Assembly (NCBI GenBank): GCA_900550745.1
Contig: URTO01000032.1
Span: forward strand, 1 to 11,101
Origin: an uncultured Desulfovibrio sp.
GTDB taxonomy: Bacteria; Desulfobacterota; Desulfovibrionia; Desulfovibrionales; Desulfovibrionaceae
Length of the DNA stretch: 11,101 nt
Reading direction: 5' to 3'
Position numbers and translations under genes: made by a program. Position 1 is the first letter of the stretch. Each line of letters begins with the position of its first letter. The notes below the pieces were generated by a model. The model saw only the letters and a program-made list of their open reading frames with translations, was not told the DNA's origin and did not search any database. Shown here in pieces: positions 1 to 6,249 of this stretch.

Positions 1-5
1 GAGCA

Positions 6-23
6 AACTTTCTCCAGAAAGTT
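6..23 (-). terminator. Inverted repeat downstream of the channel gene, possible weak terminator
   Basis: A perfect 7-bp inverted repeat, AACTTTC and GAAAGTT around a 4-base loop, begins about 28 bases beyond the channel stop on the minus strand. It is AT-rich and is followed by only a short T run (TTTGCTC), so it is a poor intrinsic terminator; it could instead be a dispersed intergenic repeat. Position at the end of the manC-channel transcript is the main argument. Confidence 0.35.
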
Positions 24-50
24 CCCTCCTCCCCCCTCCAACTACGCCAC

Positions 51-1745
51 CTAACTCGGAAAATGCTCCATGAACCGGCGCTCGGCATCGGCGGTGCCGA
101 TGAGGACAAGCACCGTATCGGGCTTCATGGGCGCGTTGGGGTCCGGGGGCACGCGCAATACGCCCTGACTCTTCAAGGCGACCACGTTGCAGTCGGTCTT
201 TTCGCGGATGCGGCTGTCGCGCAGGCACAGGCCGACGAGGGCCGGGGGAGCCGTCACCCGGAAAATATTCAGACCTTCGGTCAAAATGGTCACCCGGCCG
301 GGACTGAGCAGGTTGATGATCGTGCTCGCCGCCATCGAAGCGTGCGACATCACCAGATTCGCCCCGGCATTGTACAGGGAGGCCACGTTGCGATCGAGCG
401 TTGAGCGGCTGAGGATCTGTACGTCAGGCCGCAGTTTGCGGCAATAGATGGTCAGATAGATGTTCAGGTCGTCGTCATGCGTGGTCACGATGACGGACGG
501 GGTTTCCATGATGTGCGCCCGCTGGAGCACCGCCAGCTCCCCGGCATTCCCAAGGATATAGCGTGGATCGTCCGGCGGCACGAGCCGGGGGTTCTTCTCG
601 ACGAGGCAGAACGGCAGGCCGCGGCGTTCCAAGGCATCCGCCGCCGCTTCCCCAACCTTGCCGCCGCCGAGGATGAGCACGGGCGTCCGGTTCGCCTTGC
701 TCCACCGTTCGGCCTTGCGGTCATAGGCCTCAAGCTGATCCGCCGTCCCCGCGAGCAGCAGGATGGAAGCCTCGTCGATCCGGCTGTCCGGGCGCGCGGA
801 CATATAGGAGTTGCCTTCCCACAGCCCGGCCACGTTGAGGCCGAAGCGTTCGCGGAACCTGCACTCACGCAGCGTCTGCCCCATAAATTCGGTATGGATG
901 ACCGGGGCCTCGGCAAGGCACAACGTCCCGAACCGGGCAATGATGTTCGACTGGGCGCGGGTTCCGTAAACGCGGCGGGCAAGGCTCCGCCCAAGCATCT
1001 CAGTGAACGAATAAACGTGGTCGCACCCCGCCAGCATGAGGATGTTCATGGCCTCCGGGTTCTCCGCGCTGGCGGCGAGCAGGGTTGACGGCGCAACTTC
1101 GCGCACCGTGGAGGCGATGTTCGTATTCCGCAGATCCCCTTCGAGCGCGGCGACCAGCGCGGCCTTGTCCGCCCGCAGGTTCCGGTAGGTGTTGGCGTCG
1201 TCGAACTCGCCGGTCACCACATTATAGCGGTTGTCATACAGCTCCAGCGCGTGCTGCCCGTCCGGTACAAGGATGACGTACGGATAGTTGTGCTGCCGGA
1301 GCTTGCGGGCCACGCTCAGCGAGATGTCGTTGTCGCCCACCAGAACCGTATGGCCGCTGGTATCGGACGGCAGGGAGCGCGGCTTGCGCTTGTTGTTGTA
1401 TTCCTCGATCCACGGCTGGTACACGAAACGGATGAACGTAAACGGCATCACGATCATGATGAGGATGATGCCCGACACCAGCACGATGATGGAGAACAAT
1501 TTCCCGATGTCGCTCGTGAAGGTGATGTCCCCGAACCCCAGCGTGGACATGACGGTCAGCGTCCAGTAGACGCCGGTGATATAAGAATAATCCCGCCCTT
1601 CATAGGCCATGATCTGATGAAACACGATGCTGAACAGCGCCACCAGAACGGTCGTGAACAGCAGGAAGCCGATCACGATGCGCTGATTGCGGCGTCCCGT
1701 GGTCTGGGTCAGGAGCGCCGGAAGCAGGGTCAGGAGCAGTTTCAT
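51..1745 (-). CDS. Two-TM potassium channel with tandem RCK (TrkA-N/TrkA-C) domains
   Basis: Inner-membrane K+ channel gated by cytoplasmic ligand-binding RCK domains, 564 aa. Seen: TM1 about residues 23-44, a pore loop with selectivity filter TLGFGD (68-73), TM2 about 82-107, then two Rossmann/RCK units. RCK1 begins about 132 and has a degenerate dinucleotide motif (GDNDIS, 137-142), with a TrkA-C-like part near 275-336. RCK2 begins about 355 with an intact GGGKVG (360-365), with a TrkA-C-like part near 488-553. TxGFGD rather than TVGYGD is common in bacterial RCK channels. The ATG at 1743-1745 lies 2 bases after the manC stop; the ribosome site is weak, so translational coupling to manC is likely. 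Stop is TAG. Family assignment is strong; ligand (nucleotide, Ca2+ or other) and physiological role are not visible. Resembles Kch/MthK/GsuK-type channels; GsuK also carries two RCKs per chain. Confidence 0.93.
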   Translation of the reverse strand: MKLLLTLLPALLTQTTGRRNQRIVIGFLLFTTVLVALFSIVFHQIMAYEGRDYSYITGVYWTLTVMSTLGFGDITFTSDIGKLFSIIVLVSGIILIMIVMPFTFIRFVYQPWIEEYNNKRKPRSLPSDTSGHTVLVGDNDISLSVARKLRQHNYPYVILVPDGQHALELYDNRYNVVTGEFDDANTYRNLRADKAALVAALEGDLRNTNIASTVREVAPSTLLAASAENPEAMNILMLAGCDHVYSFTEMLGRSLARRVYGTRAQSNIIARFGTLCLAEAPVIHTEFMGQTLRECRFRERFGLNVAGLWEGNSYMSARPDSRIDEASILLLAGTADQLEAYDRKAERWSKANRTPVLILGGGKVGEAAADALERRGLPFCLVEKNPRLVPPDDPRYILGNAGELAVLQRAHIMETPSVIVTTHDDDLNIYLTIYCRKLRPDVQILSRSTLDRNVASLYNAGANLVMSHASMAASTIINLLSPGRVTILTEGLNIFRVTAPPALVGLCLRDSRIREKTDCNVVALKSQGVLRVPPDPNAPMKPDTVLVLIGTADAERRFMEHFPS

Positions 1746-1747
1746 GG

Positions 1748-3154
1748 TCAGCGCCCGTAGCTGTCTTCAAGACGCACGATGTCGTCTTCCCCAAGGTAGC
1801 TGCCGGACTGGATCTCAATGATGACCAGCGGGATCATGCCGGGGTTCTTGAGCCGGTGCACGGTGCCGAGAGGAATGTAGGTAGACTGGTCTTCATGGTA
1901 CAGGAGCACCTTGCCGCCAACGGTGATCTCGGCCGTCCCTTCGACCACCACCCAGTGCTCCGCCCGGTGGTGGTGCTTCTGGAGCGAAAGCTGGCCGCCC
2001 GGCTTGACGATGATGCGCTTCACCTGGAAACGCTCGCCCCTCGCCAGCGTTTCGTAACTCCCCCACGGGCGGTAGACCAGCGGGTGGTTTTCCGCCTCGC
2101 CGCGCCCCTGCGCTTTCAGGGACTCCACGATTTTCTTCACGTCCTGCGTGCGGGCGCGATCCGCCACCAGCACGCTGTCCGCCGTCTCCACGACCACCAG
2201 ATCCGATACGCCGAGCGCGGCGACCATCCGCTTGGAGGCGTGCAGATAGCAGTTTTCCGCGCCTTCGGCGTACACATCCCCCACAAGCACGTTGCCGTCC
2301 CCGTCATGCGGGGCGGCTTCATAGAACGCCTCCCATGACCCGAGATCGCTCCAGTCCGCGGTCAGGGGAACCACGGCGGCCCGGCCCGTCTTTTCCATCA
2401 CCGCGTAGTCGATGGAGTCGGCGGGCGAACTCAGGAAAGCGCCGGCGTCGGGGCGGATAAAGTCATGATCGGCGTGATGCCCTTCCCACGCCGCCCTGCA
2501 CGCCGCATGGATGCCGGGGGCATGCAGGGCCAGTTCTTCAAGGTAGACGGAAGCGCGGAACAGGAACATGCCGCTGTTCCACAGATACCCCCCATCCGCC
2601 AGCATGGCCTCGGCTCTGGCGAGATCCGGCTTCTCCACAAAACGCGCCACGGCATACCCGCCCGCGGGCAGCGCCTCTCCCAAGCGGATATACCCGAACC
2701 CTGTCTCCGGCGCATCCGGCGTGATGCCGAACGTAACGATACGCCCGGACTCGGCGCAGGCACGGGCTTGCGCCACGGCTTCGGCAAAAACGGCCTGAGG
2801 TTTCAGCACATGATCGGACGGCAGCACCAGCAGCAACGGATCGTCGCCGCCGGACAACGCCGCGAACGCCGCCAGCGCAATGGCGGGCGCGGTATTCCGT
2901 CCCTTGGGCTCCAACAGAATAGTCCCGGATACGCCTTTCTGCTGCAAGGCCGCCGCCACATAAAAGCGGTGCTCTTCATTGCAGACCACCAACGGATCGG
3001 CGCTGTCCGGCAAAGCCGCCGCCCGATCCACCGTATCGCCGAACAGGGTATGCCCTCCCAGATCCATAAACTGCTTGGGATACAACGCCCTGGAGAGGGG
3101 CCAGAGGCGGGTGCCGCTGCCGCCGCATAAGACAATGGAACGTAATGTGGACAT
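1748..3154 (-). CDS. manC: Bifunctional mannose-1-phosphate guanylyltransferase / mannose-6-phosphate isomerase
   Basis: Type II ManC/AlgA/CpsB/XanB family. The N-terminal nucleotidyltransferase makes GDP-mannose from mannose-1-P and GTP; the C-terminal cupin interconverts mannose-6-P and fructose-6-P. Cytoplasmic, feeding O-antigen, capsule or exopolysaccharide synthesis. Seen: pyrophosphorylase signature GGSGTRLWPLSR (11-22), FVEKPD (172-177), WNSGMF (192-197), and the isomerase cupin with metal-ligand motif QKHHHRAEHW (392-401). The 468-aa length is normal for the bifunctional family (about 470-480). A GTG two codons upstream (3158-3160) is in frame, but AGGAAG (3160-3165) sits 5 bases before the ATG at 3154 and would abut the GTG, so ATG is chosen. 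The stop is followed 2 bases later by the channel start, forming an operon. No polysaccharide genes are in the window, so the end product is unknown. Confidence 0.97.
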   Translation of the reverse strand: MSTLRSIVLCGGSGTRLWPLSRALYPKQFMDLGGHTLFGDTVDRAAALPDSADPLVVCNEEHRFYVAAALQQKGVSGTILLEPKGRNTAPAIALAAFAALSGGDDPLLLVLPSDHVLKPQAVFAEAVAQARACAESGRIVTFGITPDAPETGFGYIRLGEALPAGGYAVARFVEKPDLARAEAMLADGGYLWNSGMFLFRASVYLEELALHAPGIHAACRAAWEGHHADHDFIRPDAGAFLSSPADSIDYAVMEKTGRAAVVPLTADWSDLGSWEAFYEAAPHDGDGNVLVGDVYAEGAENCYLHASKRMVAALGVSDLVVVETADSVLVADRARTQDVKKIVESLKAQGRGEAENHPLVYRPWGSYETLARGERFQVKRIIVKPGGQLSLQKHHHRAEHWVVVEGTAEITVGGKVLLYHEDQSTYIPLGTVHRLKNPGMIPLVIIEIQSGSYLGEDDIVRLEDSYGR

Positions 3155-3159
3155 GAACA

Positions 3160-3165
3160 CTTCCT
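3160..3165 (-). promoter_or_regulatory. Ribosome binding site that fixes the manC start
   Basis: AGGAAG on the minus strand, 5 bases before the ATG at 3154 and directly against the upstream in-frame GTG. This spacing supports ATG as the start and argues against the two-residue extension. Confidence 0.7.
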
Positions 3166-3456
3166 GTCTCTTTCACTGTAACTGTATGGGATATGAAACA
3201 CGCCCCGCCGAAGACGGCAACAGCCGCACGGAGGCCCCGGCCAGCGGAGAGAAGCGGAAAGGCCAACCCCACGCGGCCCGCTCCGCCGCAAATCCGCACG
3301 GAACCATGAAACCACAACCCGTTGCCCCGACGCCGGATCGAGACCAGCGCCACGGATGAAAACCAAGCGCAACAGCCGCGCCGTACATCCCTCTTCCAGC
3401 GTGCTGAATGCACCAAGGCCGCACGCCCTTGGTCATGGACGGCGGAGGGATATACG
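3166..3456. other. Non-coding stretch upstream of manC
   Basis: About 290 bases between manC and the decayed ORF pair. My hand counts of GC at the three codon positions show no consistent coding bias in any frame here, although several frames stay open because the DNA is GC-rich. It must hold the manC promoter if manC is not read through from pilT. A possible minus-strand pair, TTGCCG and TCATAT about 18 bases apart (roughly 3184-3213), is too weak to call. A tandem ACTGTA duplication (about 3175-3186) is the only repeat I noticed. Confidence 0.4.
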
Positions 3457-3769
3457 CTACGGCGGGAAAGTCGGCTCCTGCGGCCCGGCGTCAAATCGTT
3501 TCCGTATCCGGGGTTTTTGCCGAAGGCAAGTTCCAAGGCGGATCCGGAACCGTACAACGCCCGCACCAGTTCGGCAAGGGCCTCGCCGGGCCGCAAACGG
3601 AACGCCCCAGCGTATCAGGGAGCGCGTCCTTTTCCATATCCTGTTCCCTGCCCACCCGCCACTTCCGCAATATCCGGTTCCGCCTCTTCAGGAACAACGG
3701 CGGCATCTCCAAAGATGCGGCTTGAAGAACGTCTTCCCGCGACAAGGCACGCCATTCGGCATCGTTCAT
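3457..3769 (-). pseudogene. Probable decayed small ORF with two single-base frameshifts
   Basis: The ATG at 3767-3769 opens a 92-aa frame (to 3491), but its protein-like character stops after about 55 residues. Over 3601-3780 my hand counts give GC3 about 73%, GC1 60%, GC2 48% for this frame, the usual coding pattern; over 3481-3600 the pattern moves to another minus frame. Adding one G to the G run at 3605-3608, and one base to the A/C run at 3510-3518, joins three frames into about 104 residues ending FDAGPQEPTFPP and TAG (3457-3459). The start overlaps the TGA of the upstream remnant (ATGA), as in a coupled gene pair. I do not recognise the reconstructed protein: it looks charged and cytoplasmic, with an Arg-rich segment (LKRRNRILRKWR) near residue 27. 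Alternatives: an intact 92-aa gene, or sequencing errors in homopolymers. Confidence 0.4.
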
Positions 3770-4100
3770 GGCTCCCCGCCCTTGTCCGGCATGCTCCCGG
3801 CGGTATCCGCCTTCCCCTGCGGCAACCGCCCGGCACGCCGGACACCACCGGCTCCAGACGGGCGTGCGCACCGGCCTTTACAGCTTCCGGCAGCCGACGG
3901 CATCCGCCAGCGGCACGGATCAACGCCGACACCATGACCAACCAGCCTCCCCAACGGTTTTCATCCCCCTGCCGTTACGGGCCACCTACGCCAGCCGACG
4001 GTACCCGAAAGGGAAAACGTACCCGACTGGCCGCCCGCACCATGCTTAGGCTGTACGGCGCCCACAGCAGGGCAAGCAGCACTTGATGCCCAAGGCGCAT
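3766..4100 (-). pseudogene. Probable decayed ORF with an N-terminal signal-peptide-like segment
   Basis: The ATG at 4098-4100 opens a 41-aa frame (stop 3975-3977) starting MRLGHQVLLALLWAPYSLSM, which looks like a Sec signal sequence ending near VRA. One added base near 4028-4033 would continue as AQSGTFSLSGTVGWRRWPV. Further frame changes near 3965-3969 (a run of five C on the plus strand) and 3830-3845 lead to a frame ending GKADTAGSMPDKGGEP and TGA (3766-3768), which overlaps the next ORF as ATGA. GC by codon position favours this last frame over 3781-3840 (about 90/75/65% for positions 3/1/2, only 60 bases) and the first frame over 4021-4080. The restored product would be an exported protein of about 110 aa that I do not recognise. 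No good ribosome site precedes the ATG. Lies 45 bases beyond the pilT stop on the same strand. Confidence 0.3.
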
Positions 4101-4106
4101 GGGCTG

Positions 4107-4124
4107 GCGGGGGTTCCCGCTTTT
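4107..4124 (+). terminator. Weak hairpin followed by four T, pilT 3' flank
   Basis: GCGGG and CCCGC around a GGTT loop (4107-4120), then TTTT (4121-4124), which reads as an intrinsic terminator only on the plus strand. No convincing plus-strand gene precedes it. On the minus strand it is a hairpin just after pilT without a T tract. It may only block antisense transcription or be chance. Confidence 0.25.
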
Positions 4125-4144
4125 CCCTGCCCCGTCCTTCCGCG

Positions 4145-5209
4145 CTATTTCAACTTCCCGATGGCCTCACGGATACGCCCCTTGTCCTGCGCATGAATGA
4201 GGGCCGCCTCAGGCGCGATGATGCGCCGCATAAGCAGGCGTTCGATGTCGTCATCCATCGTCTGCATCCCCACATTGCGATTGGTCTGCAAAACGCTCGG
4301 CAACTGAAACGTCTTGTTCTCGCGGATCATGTTCCGCACGGACGGGATGCCGAATAGGATTTCCAACGCGGGCACCCGGCCCTTTTTGTCGGCCCGTTTG
4401 AACAGCGTCTGCGCGATGATCGCCTGAATCGACTCGGAAAGGCTCGTCCGTATCTGCGCCTGCTCCTCCGGCGGGAAGACCTCGATGATGCGGTCGATGG
4501 TCTTGGGAGCGGAGATGGTGTGCAGGGTCGCAAACACGAGATGCCCCGTTTCCGCCGCTTCGAGGGCGAGGGAAATGGTTTCGAGATCGCGCATTTCACC
4601 CACAAGGATGATGTCGGGATCCTCGCGCAGCGCGGAACGCAGCGCCGTGCCGAACGAAAGGGTATCGCGCCCGATCTCGCGCTGGTTCACGAGGCAGCCC
4701 TTGGATTGATGCACGAATTCGATGGGATCTTCAATGGTAATGATATGGTCGCGGCGCTTGGTGTTCGCATAATCCACGAGCGCGGCCAGCGTGGTGGACT
4801 TGCCGCTCCCGGTGGGGCCGGTCACAAGCACGAGGCCCTTGGGCAGCAGGGCCAGCTCGCGCAGCATGATCGGAAGCCCCAGCTCCTCAACCGTGCCGAT
4901 GCGCTGCGGGATTTCGCGAAACACCGCGGAAATGCCGCGGTTCTGCCGGAAAAAGTTGGCACGGTAACGCGCCAGCCCCGGAACTTCATAGGCGAAGTCC
5001 AGATCGCCCGTCCGCTCGAATGCCCGTACTCGCTCTATGGGAACCATTTCACGCAGTACGGCCAAAAGCTCCCCGGCCGTGACAGCCGGAGCGTCCACCC
5101 GCACGAGATCCCCATAAATGCGCAGGAGCGGCGGATTGCCCGCCGAAAGGTGCAAATCCGAACCGTGATTGGCGTGCAACAAATGAAAAAGACTGTCTAT
5201 TTTTGCCAT
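4145..5209 (-). CDS. pilT: Type IV pilus retraction ATPase PilT
   Basis: Hexameric AAA-like secretion ATPase that powers disassembly and retraction of type IV pili (twitching, DNA uptake, surface sensing) at the cytoplasmic face of the inner membrane. Seen in 354 aa (typical PilT about 345): N-terminal PAS-like domain 1-105, Walker A GPTGSGKST (131-139), Asp box HIITIEDPIEFVH (155-167), Walker B DPDIILVGEMRD (197-208), His box TGHLVFATLHT (221-231), and the PilT-specific SVRNMIRE (289/290-297, the AIRNLIRE-type motif), which separates it from PilB/GspE. The frame is open up to 5359, but the start at 5207-5209 is chosen because GGAAGG lies 6 bases upstream and MAKIDSLFHLL matches PilT N-termini; the extension is low-quality sequence. 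It diverges from pilD. PilU is a less likely alternative. No pilB or pilC is present in the window. Confidence 0.96.
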   Translation of the reverse strand: MAKIDSLFHLLHANHGSDLHLSAGNPPLLRIYGDLVRVDAPAVTAGELLAVLREMVPIERVRAFERTGDLDFAYEVPGLARYRANFFRQNRGISAVFREIPQRIGTVEELGLPIMLRELALLPKGLVLVTGPTGSGKSTTLAALVDYANTKRRDHIITIEDPIEFVHQSKGCLVNQREIGRDTLSFGTALRSALREDPDIILVGEMRDLETISLALEAAETGHLVFATLHTISAPKTIDRIIEVFPPEEQAQIRTSLSESIQAIIAQTLFKRADKKGRVPALEILFGIPSVRNMIRENKTFQLPSVLQTNRNVGMQTMDDDIERLLMRRIIAPEAALIHAQDKGRIREAIGKLK

Positions 5210-5215
5210 GCATGA

Positions 5216-5221
5216 CCTTCC
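5216..5221 (-). promoter_or_regulatory. Ribosome binding site that fixes the pilT start
   Basis: GGAAGG on the minus strand with 6 bases to the ATG at 5209. It excludes the 50-residue N-terminal extension that the open frame would otherwise allow. Confidence 0.7.
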
Positions 5222-5403
5222 CGCACGGTTTTTGTTGCCGGAGCGCCCGGTTCTTGGTACATCTCGGCAGGAACAAGGTGCGTATGAAATACGCGAGACG
5301 GAAGATCCTGCCATCTCCGCTGAAGGCCCGCCCGCCATTTGTGAACATGCCCACAACATGCTGGGCCCGGCCGCAAAAGGCTTACCGGCAGCCCACGCAC
5401 CGT

Positions 5404-5417
5404 TGCCCGATCGGGCA
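5404..5417. promoter_or_regulatory. 14-bp perfect palindrome in the pilT-pilD divergent region
   Basis: TGCCCGATCGGGCA is a perfect 14-base palindrome placed 19 bases before the pilD GTG and just upstream of its ribosome site. It could be an operator or a small RNA hairpin affecting pilD translation. I recognise no regulator for it, and the rest of the 227-base divergent region (5210-5436) shows no clear -10/-35 or sigma-54 pair to me. Confidence 0.3.
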
Positions 5418-5423
5418 TGCCAA

Positions 5424-5430
5424 AGGAAGG
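5424..5430 (+). promoter_or_regulatory. Ribosome binding site that fixes the pilD GTG start
   Basis: AGGAAGG, a near-perfect Shine-Dalgarno, 6 bases before the GTG at 5437-5439. It decides for a GTG start over the long upstream open frame that runs back through the divergent promoter region. Confidence 0.75.
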
Positions 5431-5436
5431 CTCCGC

Positions 5437-6249
5437 GTGTACCAGACCATCCCCCCGGAATTGCTGCATCCCGAACTGTTCATCCCCGCCGCCACGCTGC
5501 TCGGACTCCTGCTCGGCAGCTTTTACAACGTCTGCATCCATCGGTACGCCAGCGGCGAATCCATCCTTTTTCCGCCTTCCCATTGCCCACACTGCCGACA
5601 GCGCCTCCGCTTCTGGGAACTCGTCCCCGTCCTCAGCTATCTGCTGCTGCGCGGCCAGTGCGCCCGCTGCCGCAAGCCCATCCATATCCGGTATCCGCTC
5701 GTCGAGCTCCTGTCCGGCCTGACGTCCGGCCTTCTGGCATGGCGCTTCGGCCCCACGCTTGCCTTTCCCGTCTATCTCGCGTTCACGGGGATGCTCATCG
5801 TCGCCTCAGGCATCGATCTGGAATGCTTCATCCTCCCCGACGGCATCACGCTCGGCGGAACCGCGCTGGCCGTGCCCGCCGCCATCTTCGCCCTCGGCAT
5901 GGACTGGGCGGACGCGCTCCTCGGCGGGCTTGTGGGCGGCGGGACATTCCTCGCCGTGCTTCTCATCTTCAAACACCTGCGCGGCGTGGACGGCATGGGG
6001 TTCGGGGACGTCAAACTCATGCTCATGCTCGGCGTCCTGTGCGGGCCGCTCGGCCTGCCGCTGATCACGCTGGTCGCGGGGGTCTCGGCCCTTGCCGCCT
6101 TCCTGCTCGTCGCCTGCCTGATGCCCCACGAAGCGCCCTTGCGCGAAATGCCCATCCCGTTCGGCCCGTTCCTGAGCCTCGGCGCGTTCGTACACATCAT
6201 CGCCGGACAGGAAATCTTCGACTGGTGGATCGGATTCATCACGGGGTAG
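5437..6249 (+). CDS. pilD: Prepilin peptidase / N-methyltransferase PilD
   Basis: Inner-membrane aspartyl protease that cuts the Gly|Phe leader of type IV prepilins and pseudopilins and methylates the new N-terminus. Seen in 270 aa: conserved GSFYNVCIHR (27-36), the cytoplasmic zinc-type tetracysteine C50-x2-C53 and C75-x2-C78 of the methyltransferase domain, catalytic Asp127 in GIDLECFILPD, and Asp191 in GMGFGD (the GxGD motif), with about eight hydrophobic segments. Length is typical (270-290). The GTG start is supported by a strong ribosome site. Both catalytic Asp and all four Cys are present, so it should be a full bifunctional enzyme. Its natural substrates are encoded 1.5 kb downstream on the same strand (7715-9049 and on). 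The 3' end overlaps the convergent transglycosylase gene by 11 bases. It could equally serve a type II secretion system (GspO). Confidence 0.96.
   Translation: MYQTIPPELLHPELFIPAATLLGLLLGSFYNVCIHRYASGESILFPPSHCPHCRQRLRFWELVPVLSYLLLRGQCARCRKPIHIRYPLVELLSGLTSGLLAWRFGPTLAFPVYLAFTGMLIVASGIDLECFILPDGITLGGTALAVPAAIFALGMDWADALLGGLVGGGTFLAVLLIFKHLRGVDGMGFGDVKLMLMLGVLCGPLGLPLITLVAGVSALAAFLLVACLMPHEAPLREMPIPFGPFLSLGAFVHIIAGQEIFDWWIGFITG

Noticed and set aside
2976..3596. Minus-strand 206-codon frame across the manC start
   Set aside because: It overlaps the confident manC start in another frame. Only its first 40 or so residues look protein-like, and these are better explained as part of the frameshifted remnant.
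3322..4086. Plus-strand open frame of 254 codons in the pilT-manC gap
   Set aside because: The translation is dominated by Arg, Pro, Ser and Ala with few acidic residues, has no ribosome site or recognisable domain, and its third-position GC is low (about 48% over 3601-3780), so it looks like an antisense shadow of the decayed minus-strand ORFs.
4944..4975. TTGGCACGG-type sequence resembling a sigma-54 promoter
   Set aside because: It lies inside the pilT coding region, lacks a proper -12 GC/TTGC element at the right spacing, and has no gene start downstream.
5210..5359. 50-residue N-terminal extension of PilT
   Set aside because: Sequence is unlike PilT, and a GGAAGG site is correctly spaced before the ATG at 5209, which gives the family-typical length.
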